A DNA stretch of 16,395 bases, taken from the NCBI GenBank assembly GCA_046049675.1, contig JBJORA010000066.1, forward strand, positions 1 to 16,395, written 5' to 3'. The first letter of the stretch is position 1; each line of letters begins with the position of its first letter. A program made the translations under genes and the position numbers. The notes below the pieces were generated by a model. It worked only from the letters and a program-made list of their open reading frames with translations. It did not search any database and was not told the origin of the DNA. Below are positions 8,601 to 14,477 of this stretch, one piece after another. The DNA comes from CAIXQW01 sp046049675. GTDB taxonomy: Bacteria; Bacteroidota; Bacteroidia; Chitinophagales; Chitinophagaceae.

Positions 8601-11534
8601 AACGCTGGCGCTATTATAGATAGTACTGTAACTGACGCATTTGGTAATTATATTTTTAATAACCTTACACCAGGCGTTTATTCGCTAGAGTTTGTAACGC
8701 CTGCAGGTTATACTGGTACACTAAGTAATGGCGCACTTAACGATGGCAACAATAGCGACGCAACAAGTGGCACTACTGCACCATTTACATTAGCCGCTGG
8801 CGAAATAAATCTTAATGTAGATGCAGGCTTCTATCAATCTACGCCTGCCGGCACATTACAACTGGGCGACCAGGTATGGTACGATAATAATAGTAATGGC
8901 CTACAAGATCCAGGAGAGCCAGGCGCAGCAGGTGTTACTGTACAACTATTAGATGCTGCAACAGGCGCAGTAATAGCTACAACCACAACAGACCTCAATG
9001 GCTATTATACTTTTGTAAATTTAGCTCCAGGCAATTATCAGGTTAGCTTTAGCAATTTACCTAGTGGATATGTATTTACAACAGCTGATGCTAGCGGCAC
9101 ACCTGGTGACGCCAACAGTGGTACTGGCGGCACAGACGATAGCGACGCGGGCGCAAGTGGCATAACAGGTGTAATAAACTTGAGTGCAAATAACTTGGAT
9201 GTTGATGCAGGCATAGTAAAAGGTACAACTGAGAACTCGACTGGAAGTATAGGCAATACTGTTTGGTACGACAACGACAACGATGGTATTCAAGATCCGG
9301 GTGAAACGGGTCAGGCTGGCATTACCGTTGTGCTACTTGATGCGCAAGGTAATGTGGTAGATAGTGCGGTTACAGATGCACTTGGCAATTACATCTTTAC
9401 TAATTTACCGGCTGGAGATTATACGATTGAATTTAGCAATTTGCCTGCAGGGTTTATGGGTAGCCCTTCAAGTGGCGGTGTAAATGATGCATTAAATAGC
9501 GATGGTACACTAAGTGCACCAGGAGTATACACTACGCCTACAATTAGCTTAGGCCTTGGTGAAAATAATAGCAATGTTGATTTTGGGGTGTATGCTCCAT
9601 TAACAAATTCGCTAGGTAATACTGTATGGTACGATGCTGATAACGATGGTGTGCAAGATGCAACAGAAATAGGTGCGCCAGGCATTACAGTTACTTTGTA
9701 CGACAATGCTGGTAATCCTATTGCGACTACAGTTACCAATCAAAATGGTAATTATATGTTTAATGGACTAGCGGATGGTACTTATGTAGTAGGCTTTAGT
9801 AATATACCAAGCGGATACACCATTACACCAAACGGACAAGGCGGCGATGCAACTTTAGATGGCGATGCTAATCCACTAAGCGGACTAACTGCACCAGTTA
9901 CCTTAACAGGAGGTGTTACCAATTTAGATATTGATGCGGGCATTTATAATCCTAATAAAGGTAGTATTAGCGGTACTATTTGGGATGATGCAAATGCAGA
10001 CGGCGTGCAAGATCCATCGGAAGTTGGTACGCCAGGCATGGTTGTAACCCTTAAGGATGGCGCTGGCAATACAGTAGGTGTTGCAATTACCGATGGTAAT
10101 GGCAACTATAGCTTTACTAATTTGCCTTTTGGCGATTACACTATTGAGTTTACTAAGCCAGATGGCAGTGTTTGGAGCCCAGCAAGTGTAGTGGGCACAC
10201 CTGCGGATGTAAACAACGATGGCTCAACGGGCAGTGCAGCAGTAAGTATTACAGCAGGCAGTCCAAATAGTATAAATAATGATGCTGGTCACAATATACC
10301 ACAATTAGCAAGTATAGGCGACAAGGTATGGCTAGATCAAAATGGCAATGGTACGCAAGATGGTACCGAACCAGGTGTAGCTGGAGTACTAGTTACCTTA
10401 TACAACAGCACAGGCACGCCAATTGGTACGGCCATTACAGATGCTGAGGGTCAATGGCAAATTAATGATATACCAGCGGGCACCGGCTACTATGTAGAGT
10501 TTAGTAATTTACCTAAAGGTGCTGAGTTTACAGCAACAGACGCTGGTGGTAACGATAGCACAGACAGCGATGCTGATATTGTAACTGGACAAACCGCACC
10601 TTTTGACCTAAGTGCAGGACAACATAATGGCACCCTAGATGCGGGTCTAATAGTTCCCGCACAAATTGGCAGCTATGTATGGAACGATGTTAACAACAAT
10701 GGCATCTACGAGGCCGGAGAAGCACCAGTACCAGGCGTAAAACTTTATATACTTAATAGCACTGGTGGTGTAATAGATAGTGTAGTAACTGATGCAACAG
10801 GATTATGGATTGCTACAGTGCTACCAGGCACTTACAGTGTAATGGTTGATACAACTACTTTGCCGTCTGGTTTTCATATAAGCAATACAAGCGGCAGCGA
10901 CGATGGTATGAATGATGCAGTGCGCGCTACAGCTACAACGACATCGGTAACAGTTTTAGCTGGCGAGTATAATCCAAGTATTTGGGTAGGTATTACAGGC
11001 CAGTATCCGCTAGGTACTATCGACGTGCAGCTAAGCGGCATTACCTTAAACGGCAACAATAAGTTGACATGGCAAGTAAGCGGCAATACACAAGATATCG
11101 TGGCATACCAACTTTACCGCAGTACTAACGGCAGTAGCAGCGTTGCTGTACATAGTTGCGATGTAGCTTGTAATTCTTTTGTAGACGCTGCTTTGGATGC
11201 TGGCAACTATCAATACTTTGTGGTGGCAATAGATAAAGCGGGCAAATTGCAACAAAGCAATTCTGTAGTTTTGAATATTGCTTCTACAGTAGATGTTGTT
11301 GTTTACCCTAATCCTACAGCGGATGTTTTGCACATTGCATTCAATAAGGCAACAGACGACAATACAAGCGTAGTGATAACGGATGCAGCAGGCAAAATTG
11401 TATTACGTACAACTTTGGCTCTGGGCACAAGCACAGCGCAAATAAGTTTGGCTCACCTTGCAAGTGCACAGTACACGATTAGCATTGAAAGCGAAGGCTC
11501 CAAGAAGCAAGCTGTGAAGTTCACTAAGCAGTAA
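2700..11534 (+). CDS. giant T9SS-secreted adhesin-like protein with ten SdrD B-like domains
   Basis: The product is 2944 residues from the ATG at 2700. I chose this start because it begins a signal peptide (MRRFLRNTLAVCSALSFFSANAQ); an in-frame TTG at 2637 sits inside the -7 promoter box. Residues ~24-1556 are beta-rich modules with scattered Cys motifs (VFYGCGDLC, YGWSCNGF, ADMCAPF, INACG). Among these are two Ca-loop-like stretches, DTNNDGLAD (~628) and DIDGD (~1476). Residues ~1557-2765 are ten SdrD B-like (prealbumin/Cna-B fold) domains opening with [IVL]-G-x-x-V-W-x-D-x-N-x-[ND]-G-x-Q-D. A fibronectin-III-like segment (LTWQVSGNTQDIVAYQLYRS) follows. Residues ~2862-2944 form a type A T9SS sorting domain (VVVYPNPTADVLHIAF ... 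SAQYTISIES). The protein is probably exported by Sec, moved across the outer membrane by T9SS and anchored at the surface, where the Ca-binding rods would act as a stalk. Adhesion is inferred from architecture; no catalytic domain was seen. Confidence 0.93.
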   Translation: MRRFLRNTLAVCSALSFFSANAQISSFLSTTAVPVSKCVAGSSMSLNVAATGTLVVTMPAGISYVPGSVTGATELSTTSNTVSLDVTTAGTVTYEHTASCTVDETATFTDQASLNGGAAFVSNAYNVAEAALQTTAITNSPQTANVGATVIRTASITNGGIGVAREWYYQEIVPTGAYIFDLNSITYGGVAFPAANASVTSGGGFDTLTLQFTGSLMTAIGNNDQDFDGNYGGGTPESFNIVYNAVPLDCGGGGYALNSAHRVFYGCGDLCSDVSFSSSLDIAIAPPPNLAITHTMTLPSCLNGITVVPGTLTITNTGGPTTDFVAEFGNYYTYASTAGYGYPSAIDTATFKYSINGGPLQTPVFTSVYTNAGYAWFGNTPCGLENSVGQFTFSIPVIPAGATVTFNYDFNICCTGSQACPAGESSYMELYQNQLYIRTGSYKNACGDLNYNIPAIYFNYNGMSHNTVLSYPSDLSDNQVANYATNIVASSAMTEGPGAYYEIITILPAGFTQTSTAPNLEYGGLLWPGTTIISGDSVISRFYKANLPGGFDVSACKYNLELLFSCASYAGAATIRQKHFYVQDSTCTCKRALTCVSNTPLIHCPAPCPEGINNLFASANRANFGQPDTNNDGLADVGAAYDLSKMNLKNVMYGDTVAYTYGGVVNWITANGPLTNYYAETYIQNATNKFVAVGSQVSLYRNGILISGPTAYPNTFASDYLVTDFSAIAPSIQQGDSIVTTSKLRFQDPAFIQANTAEVAFISRNYMYASRIANPVAGDTSAATGRLGCDQWAGTVNTIPYYHTNELYGTTVAGCNRSYVLHRNYLSIGPNGTNNYYQKSLRFPYEVRQWSYSNGATVVVPASYGYTIDSVQVRFHRTAGLTYTYQDFSSVPFTYTNDTVRVNYQNLYAEFGGPATNPISDDGYLVDCYVFLSANCKTRIPASGIASSHEMLPYNGALPQNYLASYGLNAAYLASNPVQLVSGGGGTRNLTGKYFSYNNIVVSNQTLSPSNYGYIYFKTNSGTVLTDVKLGSTTLSADANGYYNIGGFSAGQIKNLSVSGSTTKCVPDTVLMYYGWSCNGFPSAPFNAASECYTPLRLIIRPLSAKIDGLVTPLASTPANPSLGPSGGLFGSNTADMCAPFPVEIVINSALQGNIYDILSNVQLPPGVEYVDGSAYFETPIGTAPVAVSAAQEATLSPVAAGGILPFDLELMSSGSIDSLQGTVGQPASIRQLKIRFLAKPTCAYNGKGRIRATLLAKRACGANALNNGTIKSGNTLRLTPPTGTFAVSVVPTISPINACGVASQGSVVFNKTDAAVPTNDDSIIITVPSTVDINNISCAACIPALAAPNVVDDGTTKTLSWVFPSGNVTGAFTINFDASAQQIATCSNPFEITAAVTQLKGLFCADLGGLCPGFTSIEAASGAALFNINLPSYSFSALAVNEHNNGGTSTYEVSGNITNSSSVNGTSYTLLYALDIDGDSLITTADIILDTVVVNTPIAAGATQPFTNLLANAPQSAGAELIVGIVAGSNDTVNTTCACGDAFTTALPITQPLASIGNRVWLDANGNGLQDAGEVGVSGVTVNLYQNGTDGLPGTADDIIIGTATTDANGFYLFDSLMPSFGTSTQYNVGFVPPATYLLSPSIGAGDNSNNTNSDAATIAGINAGEYRTGSYALSAGESDTTVDAGLYKTASIGNYVWNDLNGNGTQDAAEPGMAGVTVTLYNASGNPIATTITDATGAYQFSNLVPGNYSVGFTPPVDYTFTASNAAGDNGNNTNSDASNTPGSSFGTTPQFTLSSGENDTTADAGFITTVSQNVGNKVWLDDNKNGVQDANEIGVAGVTVTLFDAAGNVVATTVTNSIGEYLFVNVPPGIGYTIGFTAPVGAIFTTQETSATDTAGSNANPATGQTAPFNVIAGQDNLTIDAGIYLQDTSKASVGDKVWNDLNQDGIQDPGEPGIPGVTVYLLDNAGAIIDSTVTDAFGNYIFNNLTPGVYSLEFVTPAGYTGTLSNGALNDGNNSDATSGTTAPFTLAAGEINLNVDAGFYQSTPAGTLQLGDQVWYDNNSNGLQDPGEPGAAGVTVQLLDAATGAVIATTTTDLNGYYTFVNLAPGNYQVSFSNLPSGYVFTTADASGTPGDANSGTGGTDDSDAGASGITGVINLSANNLDVDAGIVKGTTENSTGSIGNTVWYDNDNDGIQDPGETGQAGITVVLLDAQGNVVDSAVTDALGNYIFTNLPAGDYTIEFSNLPAGFMGSPSSGGVNDALNSDGTLSAPGVYTTPTISLGLGENNSNVDFGVYAPLTNSLGNTVWYDADNDGVQDATEIGAPGITVTLYDNAGNPIATTVTNQNGNYMFNGLADGTYVVGFSNIPSGYTITPNGQGGDATLDGDANPLSGLTAPVTLTGGVTNLDIDAGIYNPNKGSISGTIWDDANADGVQDPSEVGTPGMVVTLKDGAGNTVGVAITDGNGNYSFTNLPFGDYTIEFTKPDGSVWSPASVVGTPADVNNDGSTGSAAVSITAGSPNSINNDAGHNIPQLASIGDKVWLDQNGNGTQDGTEPGVAGVLVTLYNSTGTPIGTAITDAEGQWQINDIPAGTGYYVEFSNLPKGAEFTATDAGGNDSTDSDADIVTGQTAPFDLSAGQHNGTLDAGLIVPAQIGSYVWNDVNNNGIYEAGEAPVPGVKLYILNSTGGVIDSVVTDATGLWIATVLPGTYSVMVDTTTLPSGFHISNTSGSDDGMNDAVRATATTTSVTVLAGEYNPSIWVGITGQYPLGTIDVQLSGITLNGNNKLTWQVSGNTQDIVAYQLYRSTNGSSSVAVHSCDVACNSFVDAALDAGNYQYFVVAIDKAGKLQQSNSVVLNIASTVDVVVYPNPTADVLHIAFNKATDDNTSVVITDAAGKIVLRTTLALGTSTAQISLAHLASAQYTISIESEGSKKQAVKFTKQ
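7368..10994 (+). repeat. ten tandem SdrD B-like Ca-binding domains (protein-level repeat)
   Basis: Domains begin at 7368, 7779, 8148, 8508, 8862, 9249, 9612, 9966, 10314 and 10665, which are residues 1557, 1694, 1817, 1937, 2055, 2184, 2305, 2423, 2539 and 2656. Each is about 115-137 residues. It opens with a VW-D-x-N-x-x-G-x-Q-D-x-x-E Ca-loop, continues through G-[VI]-T-V-x-L and T-D-x-x-G-x-Y-x-F, and ends in an N-x-D-A-G motif. The last domain departs from the pattern: its loop reads DVNNNGIYEAGE and it ends in WVGI. Repeats are diverged at DNA level, unlike the minus-strand gene's 249-bp repeats. Confidence 0.9.
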
Positions 11535-11560
11535 GCCTTAGATTAATTCAGGTTCTACAG

Positions 11561-11592
11561 AGCGGCTAACTAGAAATGGTTAGCCGCTTTTT
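11561..11592 (+). terminator. intrinsic terminator of the giant adhesin gene
   Basis: A perfect 10-bp stem, AGCGGCTAAC (11561-11570) with GTTAGCCGCT (11579-11588), encloses an 8-base loop. The T-run TTTTT starts at the last stem base (11588-11592). It lies 27 bases after the TAA stop. Confidence 0.9.
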
Positions 11593-11901
11593 CGTGTTGT
11601 GTAGTCATTTTTGTTGCTAAGCTTGCAGCTGAGCTCCTTCTAAATGCTTGAGGCCACTTTATGCATAAGTGTGAGCTTGATACAGACATAGTGAGCTAGA
11701 AGCCTGGCAAGGGCGCGAATTTACCTAATTGCAGCACTGGTATACATCTACAAAGCCACAATAATTTACATCGCAAAGCATGGTTTTGCGCTATAAATTA
11801 TTATTTTTGATTATGACAACAGTGCCCGCGCTACTAGTCTGCCGAGGTGGATCGTCCAACACATGTTTGACCCAATTGGTATGGCAAAGCGTCAATCATC
11901 T
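11593..11901. other. intergenic stretch without a recognisable gene
   Basis: Between the adhesin terminator and the hydrolase cassette I find no credible ORF, RNA gene or promoter on either strand. The one clear structure is the inverted repeat at 11760-11802, annotated separately. Confidence 0.6.
11760..11802. repeat. 43-nt two-step inverted repeat (hairpin)
   Basis: The outer arms AATAATTTA (11760-11768) and TAAATTATT (11794-11802) are perfectly complementary over 9 bp. After a 3-nt internal loop, CGCAAA (11772-11777) pairs with TTTGCG (11785-11790) around a 7-base loop. ATTTTT follows on the plus side, so it could act as a weak terminator, a cassette-site structure or a protein-binding palindrome. 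No nearby gene accounts for it. Confidence 0.6.
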
Positions 11902-13374
11902 AACCGTTGGTGGCAATTTTAGAGACACAATACACGATTGATAAAAGTAATAAGAAAGAATATGAAATTAATACCCATAGTCACGCTTTTCCTTATCGGA
12001 CAGAATTCTTTTGGACAAAGTAAAGTTCAAAAAATTGATAGTATTTTGACTAACTTATATAATACAGGAGACCTGAATGGAAATGTATTAATTGCTGAAA
12101 AAGGGAAAGTGATTTATAATAAATCATTTGGCTTTTCAAATGAAAGCACAAAAGAAAAATTAAATGAAAATTCAATTTTTGAGTTAGCCTCCGTGTCTAA
12201 ACAATTTACAGCAATGGCTATTGTTATCCTTAAAGAAAAAGGTAAGTTGAATTACGATGAAAAAATTTCAAAATACATACCTGAGCTATCTCACTACTCT
12301 AATATTACAATCAGAAACTTGCTAAACCATACAAGTGGACTACCTGACTATGTAGCCTTAATGGATACTACATTTGACAAAACTAAAATTGCTACCAATA
12401 AAGATATCATTTCAGCATTTGCAAAATATAGACCAACAGTATTGTTTGAACCAAACACAATGTGGGAATACAGTAATTTAGGATATGATTTATTGGCTTC
12501 CGTTATTGAAAAAGCATCAGGAATGTCTTATGGCGATTATTTAACTCAAGCTATATTTAAGCCATTAAAAATGGAAAATACGTTTGTATATACAAGAAGA
12601 TATGCACCTAAAAAAGTAGCTAATTATGCCTATGGGTATGTGTATTCTGATAGTTTAAAGAAGTACGTCTTGCCTGACGATTTAGACGAATTCAAATTTG
12701 TAGTGTGGCTTGATGGTGTTGTTGGAGAACAAACAGTAAACTCCACAGTAGTTGATTTACTAAAATGGGACAGAGCTTTATATACTAACAAACTTATTTC
12801 AAAAAAAAGCAAAAGAGAAATATTTAGATCGTCAGAGTTAAATGATAAATCAAAAACAGGATATGGTTTTGGTTGGGAAATAAAAGACCACAAAGATTAT
12901 GGAAATATTGTTTCTCACGATGGTAGTTGGCCTGGATATGGTACTTTAATAGAACGACATATTCAAAATGACAAGACGATTATTGTACTATTGAATTATG
13001 CAAATTATGCAAAAAACAATTCCTTTCCTAATTCAGATTTAAAAAACATACTTTATGATATTGAACCATTAAAGTTTATTGAACTTAAACCCGAAGAGTT
13101 TAAAATGTTTGCTGGTGAATACAAGGACAGCACAGGATTTGTAGTGAAAGTGATCTATGAAAATGGAAAACTTTCAAGAACACATAGTAGTGGCAAAATT
13201 TATGAGCTAAAAGCTATTTCAAAGAATAAATTTTATATGGTAGGATCCGCTCCAGATATATTCATCGAATTTATAGTTAAAGACAATAAAGTTGAAAAAT
13301 ATATAGTAACACAACCTGAATTGAAAGTTGTAAAGGAATTAATTAAACAATAAAAATTGCCACCAACAGCGGTT
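11902..13374 (+). mobile_element. candidate single-gene cassette bounded by inverted half-sites
   Basis: GTTGGTGGCAATTTT (11906-11920) before the hydrolase gene is the exact reverse complement of AAAATTGCCACCAAC (13353-13367), which begins at the last base of its stop codon. The match continues as AACC (11902-11905) against GGTT (13371-13374), with 3 extra bases (AGC) in the downstream copy. The enclosed gene is much more AT-rich than its neighbours: two sampled 60-base blocks are 20% and 23% G+C, against 55% for one block of the adhesin. One gene tightly enclosed by the right half of one recombination-type site and the left half of the next is how integron-like cassettes are arranged. No integrase lies in the window, and the classical attC core triplets are not both clear, so the mechanism is inferred. 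Confidence 0.5.
11962..13353 (+). CDS. secreted serine beta-lactamase-like hydrolase (beta-lactamase/penicillin-binding protein family)
   Basis: The product is 463 residues from the ATG at 11962. That start opens a signal peptide (MKLIPIVTLFLIGQNSFGQ); a TTG at 11938 would add 8 residues ahead of it. The class C/esterase-type fold motifs are all visible: S77-x-x-K80 (SVSK, nucleophile and base), Y170-S-N172, and H319-D-G321 in the KTG position. LLNHTSGLPDY (~120-130) is the usual family signature. A C-terminal beta-rich segment (~375-460) resembles the DUF3471-type tail. The likely location is periplasm or surface. Family members include carboxylesterases, DD-peptidases, D-amino-acid peptidases and beta-lactamases, so the substrate is not predictable and resistance should not be assumed. 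All catalytic motifs are present and no frameshift was seen. Low G+C and flanking inverted half-sites suggest horizontal acquisition. Confidence 0.92.
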   Translation: MKLIPIVTLFLIGQNSFGQSKVQKIDSILTNLYNTGDLNGNVLIAEKGKVIYNKSFGFSNESTKEKLNENSIFELASVSKQFTAMAIVILKEKGKLNYDEKISKYIPELSHYSNITIRNLLNHTSGLPDYVALMDTTFDKTKIATNKDIISAFAKYRPTVLFEPNTMWEYSNLGYDLLASVIEKASGMSYGDYLTQAIFKPLKMENTFVYTRRYAPKKVANYAYGYVYSDSLKKYVLPDDLDEFKFVVWLDGVVGEQTVNSTVVDLLKWDRALYTNKLISKKSKREIFRSSELNDKSKTGYGFGWEIKDHKDYGNIVSHDGSWPGYGTLIERHIQNDKTIIVLLNYANYAKNNSFPNSDLKNILYDIEPLKFIELKPEEFKMFAGEYKDSTGFVVKVIYENGKLSRTHSSGKIYELKAISKNKFYMVGSAPDIFIEFIVKDNKVEKYIVTQPELKVVKELIKQ

Positions 13375-13470
13375 CCTATGTAAAGCGCTTTTTCTACCAC
13401 TCAATTAGCACCTGAGATGATAGGTTGATTGCGTTATCGTGGTGTAAGTTTTACCACTTTGGCGGGACAA

Positions 13471-13535
13471 GTATGCAAAATATTTTTAACGATACGCCTT
13501 AAAGCGTGAAAACGTATGAAAAATATTTTGTGTAT
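13471..13535. repeat. long imperfect inverted repeat (hairpin)
   Basis: CAAAATATTTTT (13476-13487) is exactly complementary to AAAAATATTTTG (13519-13530). Inside it ATACG (13492-13496) pairs with CGTAT (13513-13517). Wobble pairs extend the stem outward to about 13471/13535. The central 16 bases include a competing small stem, ACGC/GCGT. It lies 118 bases after the hydrolase stop and lacks a T-run, so it is not a typical terminator. It may be part of a folded recombination site or a small palindromic mobile repeat. Confidence 0.65.
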
Positions 13536-13575
13536 AAAGCGTGCCAGGTATTGTGCTGTCAGGTTTTTTTAAATC

Positions 13576-13594
13576 GTCTCCGCCGAGGCGGGAC
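13576..13594. repeat. GC-rich hairpin with GCCGAGGCGGG core
   Basis: GTC-T-CCGC (13576-13583) pairs with GCGGGAC (13588-13594), with one bulged T and a CGAG loop. A run of seven T precedes it (13564-13570) and none follows on the plus strand, so it is not a plus-strand terminator. It looks like a dispersed intergenic repeat. Confidence 0.5.
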
Positions 13595-13777
13595 TCCGGC
13601 AGCTATACGTTACTGGCATTATAGTCACCACTTATTTCCTTGTTGGTACATCTTATCATTATACGTAGGCACTACATCGCTTTGCAATTTCTTTAACCAA
13701 ATACAATCTTAAAACTAGGTGTGTGGCATTGCCAGAAAAAAGTACTTGTGTGAACTTCGTAGTATAAATAATTTTTT

Positions 13778-14302
13778 ATGAGCAACAGTTTTTCAAACAG
13801 AGTGTCCGCCGCCGTAGTGCCTGCCGACATCACAGCAACCAAAGCAGCGATTGCTACCATCAGAACGAAGCTGCCATTTTTAATCGGCCTCACTGCCACT
13901 GAGCGCCAAACGATTCCAAAAATTAACGAAGCTAATCGTGTTTTTACTAGTGATGCCATTAGTGCCGTGGTAAATAATGCAGATATGCTGCCTGGGTACT
14001 TTAATGCGGGCGAACTGCGCAAGGACTTTGAGCTGTACACTGCACTAGATGAAGTAGCCCTAATGCTGGCTCAGCTTAGCGAGCAAGTAAGCGACACGCA
14101 AATGCTTGCGGGTAGCGAGGCCTATATAAGTGCGCTGAGCGCCTACAGGCTATTTGGCGCCGCAGCGGCGGCTGGTGTAACTGGGGCAGATGCCGTTGCA
14201 GATATGTTAGCGGCGCGATTTGCTGGACAAGGCAGCACAAGTACTAACGGTGGTGGCTCTACTAATGGCGGCGGTGCAGCTACCGACACGCCAGCGCAAT
14301 AG
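13778..14302 (+). CDS. small helical protein of unknown function
   Basis: The product is 174 residues from the ATG at 13778, preceded by AT-rich sequence without a Shine-Dalgarno site. There is no signal peptide, membrane segment or catalytic motif, so it is probably cytosolic. Residues 1-150 are predicted mostly helical by eye: TIRTKLPFLIGLTATERQTI (~27-46), DMLPGYFNAGELRKDFELYT (~69-88), and LAQLSEQVSDTQMLAGSEAYISALSAYRLF (~97-126) are the distinctive segments. Residues ~151-174 are a low-complexity Gly/Ser/Thr/Asn tail (STNGGG) that is probably disordered. It resembles hypothetical proteins I recall from other Bacteroidota, but I cannot name a family. It is a single-gene unit with its own strong terminator, and its G+C is like the host genes, unlike the hydrolase upstream. 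Confidence 0.85.
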   Translation: MSNSFSNRVSAAVVPADITATKAAIATIRTKLPFLIGLTATERQTIPKINEANRVFTSDAISAVVNNADMLPGYFNAGELRKDFELYTALDEVALMLAQLSEQVSDTQMLAGSEAYISALSAYRLFGAAAAAGVTGADAVADMLAARFAGQGSTSTNGGGSTNGGGAATDTPAQ

Positions 14303-14331
14303 CGCTTAGTTACCATAGCACCTTGCAATAC

Positions 14332-14366
14332 GGGGAGTCTCCTTTTTGGGGGCTCCTCCTTTTTTT
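14332..14366 (+). terminator. intrinsic terminator after the 174-residue protein gene
   Basis: A stem of about 11 bp, including some G-T pairs, joins GGGGAGTCTCC (14332-14342, first G unpaired or slipped) with GGGGGCTCCTCC (14348-14359) around a TTTTT loop. Seven T (14360-14366) follow. It lies 30 bases after the stop. Confidence 0.85.
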
Positions 14367-14477
14367 GTATCGTACAATAGCCCAGGTATGCAGGCAGGTG
14401 TATTGGTTCCGAGCACAGGCTATGCACTTCATAACACAACTAGCTTACCTCTATAGGTGAACTAACCTAGTATTTTA

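Larger units (their letters stand above)
13375..13777. other. intergenic stretch rich in inverted repeats, no credible gene
   Basis: Between the hydrolase and the 174-residue protein gene there is no convincing ORF. It contains the perfect palindrome AAAGCGCTTT (13382-13391), a short hairpin GTGGT/ACCAC (13439-13457), the long inverted repeat 13471-13535, a GC-rich hairpin 13576-13594, and a stretch (13607-13623) resembling the right-hand cassette half-site. A weak -7-like TACTTGTG (13743-13750, one mismatch) lies 28 bases before the next start. Confidence 0.55.

Noticed and set aside
11962..13353. Antibiotic-resistance gene
   Set aside because: The SxxK/YxN/HxG fold is shared by esterases and peptidases, and nothing in the sequence shows beta-lactam hydrolysis, so only the family is named.
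13506..13712. 68-codon plus-strand ORF in the gap after the hydrolase
   Set aside because: It reads through the long inverted repeat and the GC-rich hairpin, starts at a GTG-type codon with no leader signal, and its translation is rich in Cys, Trp and His without any domain pattern.
14143..14439. 98-codon minus-strand ORF
   Set aside because: It is antisense to the 174-residue gene and runs through that gene's terminator; its composition is a mirror of the plus-strand codons.
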